Assembly: GCA_021432635.1 (NCBI GenBank)
Contig: MU270050.1
Coordinates: forward strand, 62,001-126,000
DNA: 64,000 nucleotides
Origin: Thozetella sp. PMI_491
Taxonomy: Eukaryota > Ascomycota > Sordariomycetes > Chaetosphaeriales > Chaetosphaeriaceae
Direction of reading: 5' to 3'
The position numbers and the translations under genes are program-made. Below are positions 1-12,510 of the stretch, one piece after another. Positions within the stretch are counted from its first letter, which is position 1. Each line of letters opens with the position of its first letter. The notes under the pieces were generated by a model that was given only the letters and a program-made list of their open reading frames with translations, was not told where the DNA came from and searched no databases.

Positions 1-3000
1 GTCACGGGGAGGTGGCTAATGCCTTGATTATAACATATATAAATCATTCCTATTATAATAAGAATCAATCAGGCATTATAAGACCAGTTAACTATACTTA
101 AGTAAATAGACTAAAAGACTCTAAGATAAAGATCAGGAAGAAGGACGTAGTAAAGCTACTCCCTATCTTTAATCAGGGGTATTGTAAAGCCCTACTTACC
201 TCTGGGTAATAGGCTAGTTTGCTACGCTCTCGAGGAGCTGGCTAGGCGAGGAATCAATAGTATATTAGGCTCTTTTATAAAGAGACTGACTCTTAAAGAG
301 TATGAATTACTAGCGATCTAGCTGTGACTCGCCCTCTTTATACCTAGTGGGCGCCCCTACTACCCTCTGATGTAATAACTATTGTAAATGCCGCAGCTCC
401 TAATAAAGGCTATAGCTTCTGGCACACGTTGCTGGCTATGCCTGCTTGTGGCCTTATAGGTATATCTAGGGAGGTAAGGCCTCTTGACACTTATAGCTCC
501 TCTACTTTTTATAATCTTAGTATATATAGCTAGGGCTATCTACTTATAATACTTGTAATAAGTAGTCTAATCTATAATTAGGGCTAGTAGCTATAACATT
601 TCTATACCTTAACTAATCATAGTAGTGTTATATATACTACCCTTTAGTATTATACACACAGACAACAGTTAATTAAAGAGAAAGCTTAAAGCTAACACTA
701 CCTTTACCTATAAGAAGAGAAAGCCCTCGTCAAGTTTTTTTACAACAGGATACTCTTAGATATACGGTCCAAATTAAGTATATAGGTCTAATAACTCTCA
801 GTCTTTACTTATTAATAACAAACCACTATATATAAAACGCCTAGTAAAAACTAATATTAACCTTAGGGCTAGGGTTAGGGTTAAAATAAGTGTTATAGGA
901 TTATACTAAGTTAAGTATAAGTGATCGGCCCTACAAGTAGGGCCATATAATAAAGCCTTAACAAACTAAACAGTAGCTAATAAGCTCCTAAATTTACTAC
1001 ATCCTCTATAGTAGTTTTATAAAGTATTATATTGTATAACTCATACTCTATATCTCAGGTGTATTAACTATAAGGGTCCCTAGTTAGTCTCCTTAGTCTA
1101 ATATAGCTCTAGAAACAATTCCCTCTAACTGCCGCCTTACCTCTAATTATAAAGCTCATAGGATCAGCCTATACAACCATCGCCTTCCTTTTTCCTTTTT
1201 ATATCTTATACTATTATATTATATTCTTAATTTTCTACTAGCTTTCCCAGGGTTTCCTATAGGAATTTAACTCTAAGAGATGTCTCTCGTTTTAGCAGTA
1301 ATTTTAGCTCTAATCTAGCTTTATTCTTAAGTAAACTTAATTAAAACAGGTAATAATTATAGTAATAGTAATATGTTTAATCCCATTTTAGTTTGACTGC
1401 TGGGCCGGCCTAGATAGTAAAACCTCTATTATGTTTAACTATAATATTACTGATTGTCTTGTAACCTTGAGTTATTTAATATTCTAGTAAAACATTGCCC
1501 TAAGCCAGCTCTTTACTAAATATATTTAAGACGCTATTATATATTATTTTAAAGCTTGTTAGGCTGCTTGTGCGCTATGTTGTAAGTGTTGCAGCTCTGT
1601 AGTAGTGAATATACTTTACGAGCCTTAGTCCTTCCTCTTTATCCTAACCAGCTTATTTGTGGGGATTAGGGTCTATCCTGTCTGTAAGAAGAAAGGATAT
1701 AACGAGAAAGTGTGACAAGAGATAGAGGAGAGAAGGGATGGTGGGATTGGGCTAGTGGTTTAGAGAAATAGTATAGTCCTATATAATGTGTGTGGGATAG
1801 TATTTAATACTAGGAAGTGTGGGTGGTGCTTAGTAGTAGCTTATTGTAGGAAGTAGTATTAGAGAGAGGACTAGCCTTTATATAAAGAAAGTTGTGTTAA
1901 GAAGGTGGCTGTTGGTGATATTCTTATAAAGGAGGATATATAGGCTGGTACTGATTAGGCTATAGTGTTTAGTTTAACCCTAGAGGATAACCTTGACTCT
2001 AAGCTAGATATATTTATCACCTATAGTAGTATAGTTAATACTATAGGCCTTAGAGAGCTGCTAAAATATAGGGAGTTTATAAAGGAGTAGATATTAGGTT
2101 AGTTACTAGGCGAGTAGTAAGACATAGTAAGATATAAAGTAGATCTATTTAAGTATTATAATCTATATAGCCTACCTTCTTCTTTCTTATTCCTTTAATC
2201 CCTTGTGTATAGTGTTATTAGCTTTTTATTTTAATAACTCCCTTACTATAGTTAGACTACCCTCTCCTTTGTCTAATAGGTCTACCGTATAGCTAGGCTT
2301 ATGTCTTTTATCTTTAACTCCTAAGCTAGGCTATAACAAAGGGTTTGTAAAATCTCTAGTAAGTTATGCCTATAGTATATTATTATTTATTAAGTCTAAG
2401 GCTGCTACAGGCTACTTATTGATTTGTCTTAGGGTAAGGGTAGGCACTGGTTTACTGATTTGGGCAGAGTGGCGCTATGGTCTGCTTGGCAAGGAGAATA
2501 GGTTTTAGCTGGCTACTTAGCGGGAAGTAGGACGTTAAGCTGGTGTGCTTAGTGATGCAGTAATTAATACTAGTTATATACTAGTATTGTTAGCTATAAG
2601 GGTGTTTTGTTGGATAAACTCCTAGGTATTAGCTATAACGACGAGGATCTATATAGTAGGATCTAAAGTCTATAACACCTGAAGCAGCTAGTGGTTGAGG
2701 AGGCTGAGAATCTGGCTAGTGTATATAATCTAAAATGCCCTCGGGAAGACGTTTAAGCTTTGGTGTATCTATCTTAATATAGTGGATTATGGAGGCGTTT
2801 TAATGGGGAAGAGGATAAGTATATGGTATATATATATGCCTTTATAAGGGGGGCGGTTGTCCTTAGATATAATATAGGAGCCTAGCTTTATAAAGACTAA
2901 TGTCTTATATAATGCCTTGGACTAGCTGTTGGCTTTAAGCTGGAATGTGTTGAGATTTATGGGACTAGTAAAGGAGGCTTAGGCAGGTATAGTAAGTTAA

Positions 3001-4150
3001 GGCATGCCCTTATTAATATCCTTAAAGACGTAGGGATTAATCCTATATAGGCTACTTGTTAGATAGTCTTTTAGAATATCTAATATTAATTAGTTCTGAC
3101 TTATAGGGTTAGTCTGTTGTCCTATAGCAGGGCTAGTCTGATATCTACTGCCTGGTTTTAGTCTCCTTCTTAGCTGTTGAGAGAAATGCTGTGGAAGTTT
3201 AGCTTGTTAGGATAGATGTGGGTAATGATAGTGAACTACTTTTTCTCTTAGTCTTTTGTTAAGGTTGTGTATTTTATTTTTATATTAAATATAGATAGAA
3301 CTAAGGGGAGCCTTACTATCTTATCTCTTATTATATTTAAGAGGCTAGGGTAATATTTTAGGAGCGAGGGGGGAGGGTTAAAGGTAATTAGGGTATTAGC
3401 CTTGAAGCTGCTGCTATTAGTATATCGGTTGTTGTATGAGATAATTATATAGTTTATTAGATTGGAATGGTAGATAATAGTAAGGTTAGAGCTAATTATG
3501 CCTTGGTCTCTCTTGTTTAGAAATGGGCTGGTTGCTAGTGTATTAGAAGTAGGAGACGAGGCTATAACAAGTGGATATATATCTATGCTAGAAAACTTTA
3601 AGTAGAGGATGTTTAAGAAATAAGAGGCGTTAGGAATTAGTAAGTATTTATAGGAGGATTGCTGCTTATTTATATCTAGTTTAGCTAGTTAGTTAAAATA
3701 TATTTGGGTTTGTTTATAAGATATAGAAAAAGAAACTCTTTTATAACTAATAATTAGTTCCTAGTTCTATATTTAACTTAGTTAATTGTTTAGACTAGAG
3801 AAAAAGTAAATATAGTGGGTTAATTTATAATACTTAATAAGTAGTATAGTATTGGGTTTGTTTAGCAGGAGAGCTTTAGTAGGGTCTTAGGATATAGTAA
3901 AGTTTTACTAGGTAAGTCTTTTATTTAGATAAGGTATAATAGAGTATTAGAGTAAAGCTAGGTAAATAGTAGTAGGAACTCTTATAAAGATAGTATAGCA
4001 GAGTAAACCCCTATAGTTAGTTATTAGTACTTATATATTATTAAGTTAGTAAACTATAATAATTTATAGGGATATATCTTCTCTTTAAAATTAAAGATAT
4101 TTCTTTATCTAATATTACCCCTAGGATTTATTTCTAGTGTTTTAATAGAA
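1..4150. repeat. AT-rich RIP-mutated repeat DNA, unidentified
   Basis: This stretch is strongly AT-rich and full of TAA/TAG triplets, with no intact open frame. Around 2600-3100 a plus-strand frame reads like degraded coding sequence once TAA/TAG are regarded as former CAA/CAG, but I do not recognise the protein. It could be the 5' part of the Helitron that follows or a separate element. One short telomere-like tract lies at 863-884. I see no host gene, RNA gene or clear terminal repeats here. Confidence 0.6.
863..884 (+). repeat. interstitial telomere-like tract
   Basis: About three and a half TTAGGG-like units, one of them degenerate (CTAGGG), lie inside AT-rich DNA. TTAGGG is the usual telomere repeat of filamentous fungi. 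Confidence 0.7.
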
Positions 4151-7100
4151 TATTAATAGTTATAGTGCGGAAAGAGGTCTAGAGTGGTGGGCTAGATAAA
4201 ATATTGCCTTAAATAGTGAAATATTAGTGTTAAATAAATGAAAGATTAGTGGAAGCAGTCTAAAGTATAGGCACTAAGGAGAATACTGAGCTAGATTATA
4301 TATAGGCTTGTAAGGAAGAGCTATAACACTATAATACTGAGTAAAGATGGGTCTGCCGGTAGGCGGACATTAAAAGGATTAAAGTAGAGAAAAGGGCAGT
4401 AAAGAAGAGAGAAAGAGAGTGTTAGTAGGAGGAGCTAGAAAATAGACGAGTAGAGACGTCTAGTGTATAAGCTAGATCACGACAGTTATAGAGAGCTGCT
4501 AATATCTTAGAAGGAGATAATATAGAGCTATAGTATATATATATATCTTCTTATTGCTCTATTAGCTTCTACTAACTATAAGGTAGGAGGTACTAACACT
4601 CTACTGTTTCCTTTAAGGACTTTTAGTCTTAGGAGGTAGTAAAAAAATAGAGATAATCTCTAGAGGAGCTCCTTATAGTATTAGATTAAAGCTTTTAATA
4701 TAAGTAGGAAAGCTTTGCCTGCTGTGAGTGGTACGACCCTATATTTATAATGGTGAAGCTTGATATAGTTTAAGCCTTTTTAAGAGCTATATATAACCCT
4801 ATAACCTTAGAAATATATACTTATACTCTCTACTACTTAAAAAAGAAGCTAAATAACTTAGAGCTATTTAAATAGTAGTAAGGAATACCTAACGCCTTTT
4901 AGTTTAGTATAGCTCTTTTACTTGGCTATAAGATCTACTTTTCCTTAGCTAGGCAGGGGATATCTGTCCTGGTATGTTTTACTTGTTGCTAGGCTTTATT
5001 GCTTGGGAAGGTATTACTGGACTGTATGGGAAGTATGATATAGATTAGCTGTGAGTATTACTACCTGGCTGAGCTATAGTAGTTAATGCTTCTTAAAGAA
5101 AAATTAATCGTTTTTAACTTGGTATATAGCTTTATTATTAAGTTTAATATTAAGAAGGGATAGGTGATAAGTCCTATATATTAAAAATATATTAAGGGAT
5201 ATATTACTATATTTTTAAATGATATTAAGTCTATTACTAGTATTTTATCTTATCTATTATTATCTAGTCTAGAAAAGGTATATATTATCTAGACTAGAGT
5301 AGATAAGCCTACTCTTAAAGATATAAGTAATTTACTAAGTGTTTGTTTATTTATCCTTTAGGCAGCTCTATATTAGTTAAAGGTAAATAACTTATTTTAT
5401 TATAGTGTTATAGTGGATAAGGCAGGTATAAATAGTTAAGTGTTTAAGGCTAATATTTATGTTTTAACTCTAGCTTATTAAAGAATAAAGTAGAAGTAGG
5501 AGACTATAGAGGAGTAGGCCTAGACTAAACAGGTTATACTACTAATAAACTATAGTATAGAGTCTAATAAAGAGTAGTATAATACTAAAGATATTATTAA
5601 ATAACTTATCTAAAATTCTATACTTAACTCTAGCTATGCCTTAGAGAAGTATACCCTATAGAGCCTAGAGGAGTAGATAGTTAAAGAGGGGGTGGAGTAA
5701 ATGTATGAGTTATAGTTATCTAGTATATTCTTTATTAATAATCTAAACTCCTTTAATAAGCTGTAGAAACTAGATTTTATAGCTGAAGCGTTACAGCGGG
5801 AAAAGGTATATAATAATACTTATAGCTAAAGTATTAACATAGGGCTGTCTCTCTAGCTTAAGGAGGTATTAGGGCTGTTATTTCTCTGGGTCTCCTATGG
5901 CTAAGAGTTTTCTAATAGCCTTACCCCTGACTTCTTCTCTTATATATTTCCTACTTACTTTTTATTTGGCAGAGGAGGTCCTATTGTAGCTTATAGTGTT
6001 GGTAAGGGGCTTGATATTTTACTTTAAAATATAATACTTAAGGCATGGGTAAAAACTATACTCTTATGTTATAGCGGACACTTCTCTTAGCACCCTGCTT
6101 TTGCTTTCCTTATTTTTAATATATAGGTCTAGGCTTGGAATTAGTAGATTAGCCTGGCAAAGCTTTAACAGTTAATATTTCACTGTATTAAATAGATTTA
6201 TAAGAGATTAATATCTAAAAGACTTGAGGAGGCTAGATAATAGATATTTAATATAAGAAAAACAAGTGATAAAGATATAATTACTATTTTAAAAGAGCTG
6301 TTGATTTTTAGCTTAAAGTATCTACTCTCTAATAAGAGCTAGCTAGGTATATAGAAAAAGATTTGATTAATGATTATTAATACTAGGCTGTTGGCAATCT
6401 AGTTTATAATTAACTTAAACAATATTAATAACCCTGTTAAGCTTTAGCTTGTAGTATATAAGACTAAAGACATAAAAGCTATATCGTTACTTTTTTCTAC
6501 TCTAAGAATGTCTTAAGACGTTATAAATCTATCGGCACACAACCCACTCAGCTCTATAAAGTTCTTCTTTTGTAAGGTATCACTCTTTTTTAAGCATTTT
6601 ATATGTGTGGGCTAGCTGTCTATATATAGGAATATAAGTCATTATTATAGCACTATTAAGACTAATAACTACAGTAGTCTCTACCTTTATAGCCTCCTCT
6701 AGCTCGGTAGGAATCTCGGCTTAACAGACCTTATTTATAATATAGTAGACCCTAAGAATAAGGCTTATTAGACTAAGATAGCCTTATATGTAGATAATAT
6801 TATTATATAGATATTAAACTAAATACTAGGCAGACAAGCTGCTGCTAGTAGTAAGAAAACCACTACGATAGATATAAAAATCATAGAGGACCTAGAGAGT
6901 CTATTAGCTATATTTAAAGGCAAAGTAAACTTTATTATATCCTACTACTAGGTATATTACTATATAGCTATATATATTAAGTATTTAATCAAAAAGGTTC
7001 TTAAGACAGGTATTAAAGATAGTAAGATATAACTATATTAATTTAATACGCCTTAAGATTTAGTCCTAGAGACTAACTTTATAAAAGAAGGCCTGTTATA

Positions 7101-10100
7101 GATAAAGTAAGACTATAAGATAGTCAACTAGTATAACTAGAGTATAGCTATTATACTTTAGTATAACTATAATCTCTCCCTAATCCTAATGTAAAAAAAG
7201 GGGCTAGTACTAGTCTACTATATTTATAATTATATAATAAAACTAAATACTTTTATATAAAAGAGGCTTACTATTACTGCTAAGCTTTTAAAGCTGAGTT
7301 GCTAGAGTATAGACAATGCTAAAGGTAATAATATGATAGGGGAGAGAATAATATTATTTTTACTCTGTATAGCGAATTATATCTTTACTAGTAAGGAGCT
7401 GTCCCAGCTAGAGGTTCTTAACTATCTATTAGGGTTTTAGATAGACTTTAGTAATATGCCTTACTAGACCTAGGCATAGCTAGACACTATATATTAAGAG
7501 TGTATTAGGGGCTAGCTATAGCTTAGAGATGTAATTACTAGGTATACTAGTCGAGAGATAGAGCCTAGAAATATCTATCTTTGACAGGATAGGCTCCTCC
7601 TATCTTATATTAAAGCTTATAAACACTAGGGGCTGATTTTTATAGATTTATATTTCTATAAGTATCTCTTAGTCGCTATACTTTAAAAGATAATAACTAC
7701 CCCAGCTAGTGTTACTATCCCATTCCCACTTAAGGCAGATAGTTGTATTAAATAAGTATAATACCTCCACTAGGCTAATAAGCTTGCTATTCCTATCTTA
7801 TAGGGATAGATCTCTAATAAATTTAAAGAGAAGCATAAGGTTTACTTTTAAAGATATGTCTTATATAAGGTATAAAAAGTATTACTCTTTAACTATTCTT
7901 CCTAGAAATACCGTCTTACACCTTATATTATTTATACCCTAGGAGAAATTTTAAACCATACCTTATAATAATGTTAAGAGCATATAGAAATCTTTTAAGG
8001 TTATACTAAAGCTTTAAGTCTAGGCATATATTTATAATATTGTGCTGCTATAGGTATTAGCAGAAGATACACAAGCCAACTAAAAACTATAGAGTAAGGC
8101 TAGCAAGGTTAAGGAAATAGTATATAATAAGGGCTTCTTATATAAGGAAGGAGGCAGCAAGAATATAAAACAAGATTATAGTATAGGGGTAGACAATAGT
8201 TATTATATAATCCTTAATATAGTTGGTAAGATTAGTTAAAGTGGGATGAAGAACTTGCTGGTAATGTCTAATCTATAGCTACTATATAAGGAAATCTAGA
8301 GTAAAGGCGTTATATAGACCGAGTTTTTTATAACACATTAAGAATATAAGTTTTATTATATATTATAAGACTAGTAAGAGTCTTCTCTATAAGACGTAGG
8401 GCTTTTAAGGTATAAGGAAATAAACATAGTCTATTTGCTATAGAAGAAGATAGACAAGTATATTATAACTAATATTAAAGGTTAGGGCACTGATAAGTTT
8501 ATAGTAGTAGTTATTAATAATATTAATACTAGATTACCTACTCCTCTATCTATATAATAGGTTTTATAAGTAGAGGTTAGTATTAGGCTTAAGGCTTAGA
8601 TATAACTTAAAATTAAGCTATATACTACATATATTAATACAGTACTATAAGTAGCAAAGGTATAGACCTTAAATAAGGAACAAATAAAGGCACTCCTATT
8701 ACTAGCTATATTTCTAGACAAGTGAAGCAGTTATTTAAGTGATAATAAGGGCTTCTAACACTTATAATATATAGGCGGCAAAGGAGGAACTAGTAAGTCG
8801 CGCGTTATTAAGGCTATAAAGGACTTATTTTAGCTTAAGAACGGCCTAGACACTATATTATTAATAGGGGCAAATAGTAACGCTATAACCTTGATTAGTA
8901 GTATTACAATTTATTCTACTATTAAGATAGGTTTTAGCAAGACTAAAGGCGTTACTCAGCTTATATCTAAGGAGAAGAAGCTATAGTGGAAAAAGAAAAT
9001 TATTTTAGTTATTAACGAGATTAGCTAGGTTGGGGGTAAGCTGTTCCTAGAGGTGGACGATTGCCTTAAGGCCTATTGGGACGATAGAGACCAGCTGTTT
9101 AGCGATATGCCTATCGTCTTGCTGATAGGGGACTTCTTCTAGTTTAAATTAGTCTAAGATATAAGCTTGCTGCTACTAAGTTAAAAGTATTTTTACAGGG
9201 ATAGGACTAAGGTAGATACTAAACAATTATAAGCGTATAAGTTATTCCTCTGGTTTAACGTTATAGTTATCCTCTATAAGTAGGTACAAGTAGGGTAATA
9301 CCTGTGTCTATAAGGTTTTCTCTGCTGTCTCTATACTAGGGAGTAAATAAAGCTTAACTTTTAACAACTCTATAATCTATATAATAGATAGGTATAACTA
9401 ATGTTTAGAGATGGGTTGTGGGTTATTACTTTCCTTAACTAAAACAGATAGAGTTTAAATATAACGGCTATTGTATAATAGGTATAGGCTTATAATAAGT
9501 ATATTTCTATCTTTATTGCAAAGTATAATATATAAGGTTTAATAAAACTCAACATGTAAGAACTATATGATCTACTCTACTTTAGCAATGATTCTAAGCT
9601 GCCTACTCTAGGAGTCTTCTTTTACATATAAGAAATACTTATAGTTCTCACTAAAAACTAGCTTATAGGGCTTAAACTTGTTAATAGTGTGTTGTTCTAG
9701 GCTATTAAGATCTTTTCTAACCTATCCTTTCCTAGTATAGCCCTTACTAGTGATATTATGCTTTACTTAAACCCTTTAACGGGTATATTAGTTAAGTCTA
9801 AGGTAATAATAGCAATGGTAGTTCCTGGCCTTCCTATAGGGATAATACTTATTAAGCTTAAAATGATATATATACTAGAAGAGTTACACAGTGGGCACTA
9901 GAGTGCTGGAAAACTAGGTTTTGCCCGTGTTACTCATAGGACGAGGCTTCCCTGTACACCAGCTTTTGCCGTCACGGACTAGAAAAGCCAAGGCAAACAG
10001 TTTTTCAATGTTTTTATTAACCTTAAAGGACGCAGGTACAGCAACACACTCAGCAAGCCAAGCTTTATAAGCCTTTACATATAACTCTCCCAGGCTAAGA
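4150..10100 (+). mobile_element. Helitron (rolling-circle DNA transposon), RIP-inactivated
   Basis: The plus strand carries the remains of a Helitron protein, read with many in-frame TAA/TAG at former glutamine codons. The Rep side includes a PTxFxxGxGGP-like block at 5950-5982 (PTYFLFGRGGP), a NPxDxxNPxxL-like block at 6409-6444 and a block at 6640-6711. In that last block the expected paired histidines (HLH) read YLY, as expected from C-to-T change of CAC. Downstream, in another frame, is a PIF1-type helicase: Walker A GGKGGTSKS at 8774-8800, Walker B ILVINEIS at 9002-9025, GDFFQF near 9128, and a C-terminal TDxKSQG block at 9971-10030. The order Rep-helicase is diagnostic of Helitrons. At least one frame change separates the halves. 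I could not fix the 5' TC or 3' CTRR ends, so the limits are approximate. Confidence 0.85.
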
Positions 10101-11100
10101 CTTAGGACAGCCTCTATCTCTTTAGACCGCCCGAGAGGGCGGACTTTATTAAGCCGAAGAATATACTTGATCTTGTCTTACGACTGGGGGTGGTAAAGTT
10201 AGAAGAGCAAGGGGTTAAGACGAGTGAGTAGTTTAAGCGTGAATAGCAGCACTACTTATGGTTTTAAGACTAGGGCGGTATACCTTGGGGCGTGGGCTTA
10301 CAGAGTGGTATATAGATCCTAGTATACTGCTAGGCTTAGACCTAGCTCTATTCTATAGATAATCTCTCGCGCTCGTGATGCTAATATAAGAGGCGCCAAC
10401 ACTGGAGGCGCTAACTAGGCGTCAATATTAGAGCTGTTTCAATTAAGAAAGGGTTCAGGTTAGGGTTATTATTTTCCACGATTCTTTCCAGCATGTAAGC
10501 CTGACGTGAAAACTGAGCTAGGGTTCAGGTTAGGGTTGCGTCAAAAATTGTTAGTGCCCCCCCCGCCCCGATGTTGAGGTTCCTTTCCTCTCTAGCTCGT
10601 TCCTCGCTAGTTCGTCAAGGCACAGGGGGATCGTGCTCGCCGGCGGCTCGCCCGTAATAACTGCCTTGAGGAACAGCCACTTCTCTAGCCAGCCCCCCCC
10701 CCCCTGCCCTTTAGGGCTCTACACTAGGGGCTTTAGGTGGCTCGGGGTTACGGTTTGCTGCGCAAACTATAACCCCTCGCAGGATATCGAGAGATCTTCT
10801 ATAGCTAGTCAGAGGTGGGTCCCTGCGTTTGTTTAAAGGGTTAGGGTTAGAATCTGGTCGTTTTTTGAATCCCTTGTAGGCAGGCAAGGTGGATACCGAG
10901 GGGACCTCTGGCAGCCAATCAAAGCTCACAAGAAAGAAGCAATCGACCAATCAGAGGCCTAAAAACAAGGGTTAGGGTTAGATCGATTTTTTGTGCCAAG
11001 ACTTGATCAACCTGACTACTCGTAGCAAGTAGTTATCCTTTCGTCCCACTGTTCGTTCCTCACGTGGTTCCTCAAGGCATTAGCTAATTGATAGGAGCCT
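10100..11100. other. intergenic DNA with scattered telomere-like tracts
   Basis: GC content rises from the AT-rich block to normal values across this stretch. Telomere-like TTAGGG pairs occur at about 10459-10467, 10518-10537, 10838-10851 and 10969-10980. The first two share a short GGGTTCAGGTTAGGGTT context, so they are probably copies of one sequence. A near-perfect inverted repeat sits at 10744-10774. The open frames at 10633-10950 overlap on opposite strands, contain homopolymer tracts and resemble nothing I know, so I do not call a gene. Confidence 0.5.
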
Positions 11101-11103
11101 AAC

Positions 11104-11291
11104 CTCCGACCTAGGTCGGAGATCATAGTACTTCCTTACCTAGAAATTAGAATCCACGTCTCCGACCCTGGTCGGAGATTAATAATATGGCATTTCCACA
11201 CCCCTACCTAGCATCCACGTCTCCGACCCGGGTCGGAGCTTAATCACAAGGCATTTCCACACCCCTATCTAGCATTCACGTCTCCAACCTT
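11104..11291. promoter_or_regulatory. tandem ~60-bp repeats with CTCCGACC/GGTCGGAG palindromes
   Basis: Three palindromes, CTCCGACCTAGGTCGGAG (11104-11121), CTCCGACCCTGGTCGGAG (11160-11177) and CTCCGACCCGGGTCGGAG (11221-11238), are spaced 56 and 61 bp apart, with a degenerate fourth start at 11282. The spacer GGCATTTCCACACCCCTA plus following bases repeats almost exactly between units. The first and third palindromes are perfect, the second has one central mismatch pair. Inverted CCG/CGG triplets are the usual half-sites of fungal Zn2Cys6 regulators. The array ends about 260 bp before the hydrolase start codon at 11551, so it is a candidate operator array for that gene. The binding protein is unknown. 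Confidence 0.6.
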
Positions 11292-11315
11292 TAACAGACA
11301 TCTTACGTTAAAGGT
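11286..11315. repeat. inverted repeat AACCTTTAAC / GTTAAAGGT
   Basis: AACCTTTAAC at 11286-11295 and GTTAAAGGT at 11307-11315 form an inverted repeat with an 11-bp loop. It starts in the degenerate fourth palindrome unit and ends in GGTCGG, so it looks like a palindrome copy pushed apart by inserted bases. Confidence 0.5.
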
Positions 11316-11550
11316 CGGGATCTCACCTGCCTCGCGCAATATTGCTGTATATTAAGATACACGCAATAACCTCAGGCTTAATACACTGCGTATATGATTT
11401 AAGCAGAACTACCGATAAGTCTGGCACCGCAAGCCCTCACATTTACACCTTTCCTGTCACAACGTTCCAAAAACTGTTTATAAAAGCACCTCATTATCAT
11501 CAGTCAGTAGGACTTGGCCAAATAATACATCTAAAACCCTCATCATCGTC

Positions 11551-12510
11551 ATGGCTTCGGTCCCAATACTCACATATCTCTTCCGCAAAGCCGTCGTCGT
11601 CTGTATTCGGACGGTGATTGGCTTCGTCGCCTCCGGCATGATCAAGCGCGACGCAGCTCTCATTCCGGCCGGAGTCAAAAGGGAACGTATCCGCATCCCA
11701 TCGCGAGAAGCCGGCCGGTTTATCGACGCGGACCTATACTCCCTTTCCCTCCACGACAGCAACAGCAGCTCGCCGGCGACAAAGCTGTCTGCCCCGGCCG
11801 TCCTGGTCAACTTCCATGGCGCTGGGTTCATCTGCCCCGCGCTCGGCACCGACGCGCTGTTTTGCTCCCGCCTGGCCCACGCGTGCGGCGACGGCCTCGT
11901 AGTCCTGGACGCCGACTATCGCAAGGGGCCTGAGACGACGTTTCCGGGCCCACAGGAGGACATCGAGGACGTGCTGCGGTGGGTGGGACAGAGCAAGCGC
12001 TTCGACGTGTCGCGCGTGGCCCTGTCCGGGTTCAGCTCGGGCGCCACACTGGCCCTCTGCGCCGCCGCCTCGCCGCAGGCCGTCGACGTCCGCGCTGTCG
12101 TCGCCGCGTACCCGCTGACGGACGTGACACTGCGGAACGAGTTCCGAGCCGCGCCGCGGCCCGTAAGGCCGCTGCCTGACTGGATGATGGGTGTAATGCT
12201 CGACTGCTACGTGCCGGACCGCGCGCGAAGGGCGGACCCGCGCGCCTCGCCCGCCCACGCCGACCTGGCGGCGTACCCGCCCACCGTGGCTTTCCTGCTG
12301 TGCGACGGCGATAACGTGATGCCGGAGGCGAACAGGTTAGCAGACAGGCTGGAAGGGGAGGCTGGGAAGAAGGTTGTAAGGTACATGGCGGCACCGGGCA
12401 TACATCATGGGTTTGATAAGGGCCCTGCGCCGGGGTCCGAGGCGGCGATGAAGCGGGATGGGATGTACGCGGTTGCGGCTGATACTGTCCGGGAGGTATT
12501 TGGGCTATAG
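11551..12510 (+). CDS. alpha/beta hydrolase (hormone-sensitive-lipase-like, fold-3 family)
   Basis: This intronless frame encodes 319 residues, a normal length for the family of esterases and deacetylases. The oxyanion motif is H89-G-A-G92 (usually HGGG). The nucleophile elbow is G160-F-S162-S-G164. The acid is probably D254 in CDGDNVMPE, and the base H286 in IHHGFD. All triad members are present, so it should be catalytic. A hydrophobic N-terminus (about residues 5-30) may anchor it to a membrane or be a weak signal. The frame is GC-rich with strong codon bias, unlike the AT-rich block upstream. The ATG at 11551 follows TCATCGTC and lies about 260 bp after the palindrome array, which may regulate it. 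The substrate is unknown; a role in ester cleavage in secondary metabolism is possible but unproven. Confidence 0.88.
   Translation: MASVPILTYLFRKAVVVCIRTVIGFVASGMIKRDAALIPAGVKRERIRIPSREAGRFIDADLYSLSLHDSNSSSPATKLSAPAVLVNFHGAGFICPALGTDALFCSRLAHACGDGLVVLDADYRKGPETTFPGPQEDIEDVLRWVGQSKRFDVSRVALSGFSSGATLALCAAASPQAVDVRAVVAAYPLTDVTLRNEFRAAPRPVRPLPDWMMGVMLDCYVPDRARRADPRASPAHADLAAYPPTVAFLLCDGDNVMPEANRLADRLEGEAGKKVVRYMAAPGIHHGFDKGPAPGSEAAMKRDGMYAVAADTVREVFGL

Noticed and set aside
12032-12394. Minus-strand Arg/Pro-rich frames inside the hydrolase gene
   Set aside because: They are shadows created by the high GC content of the real plus-strand gene.
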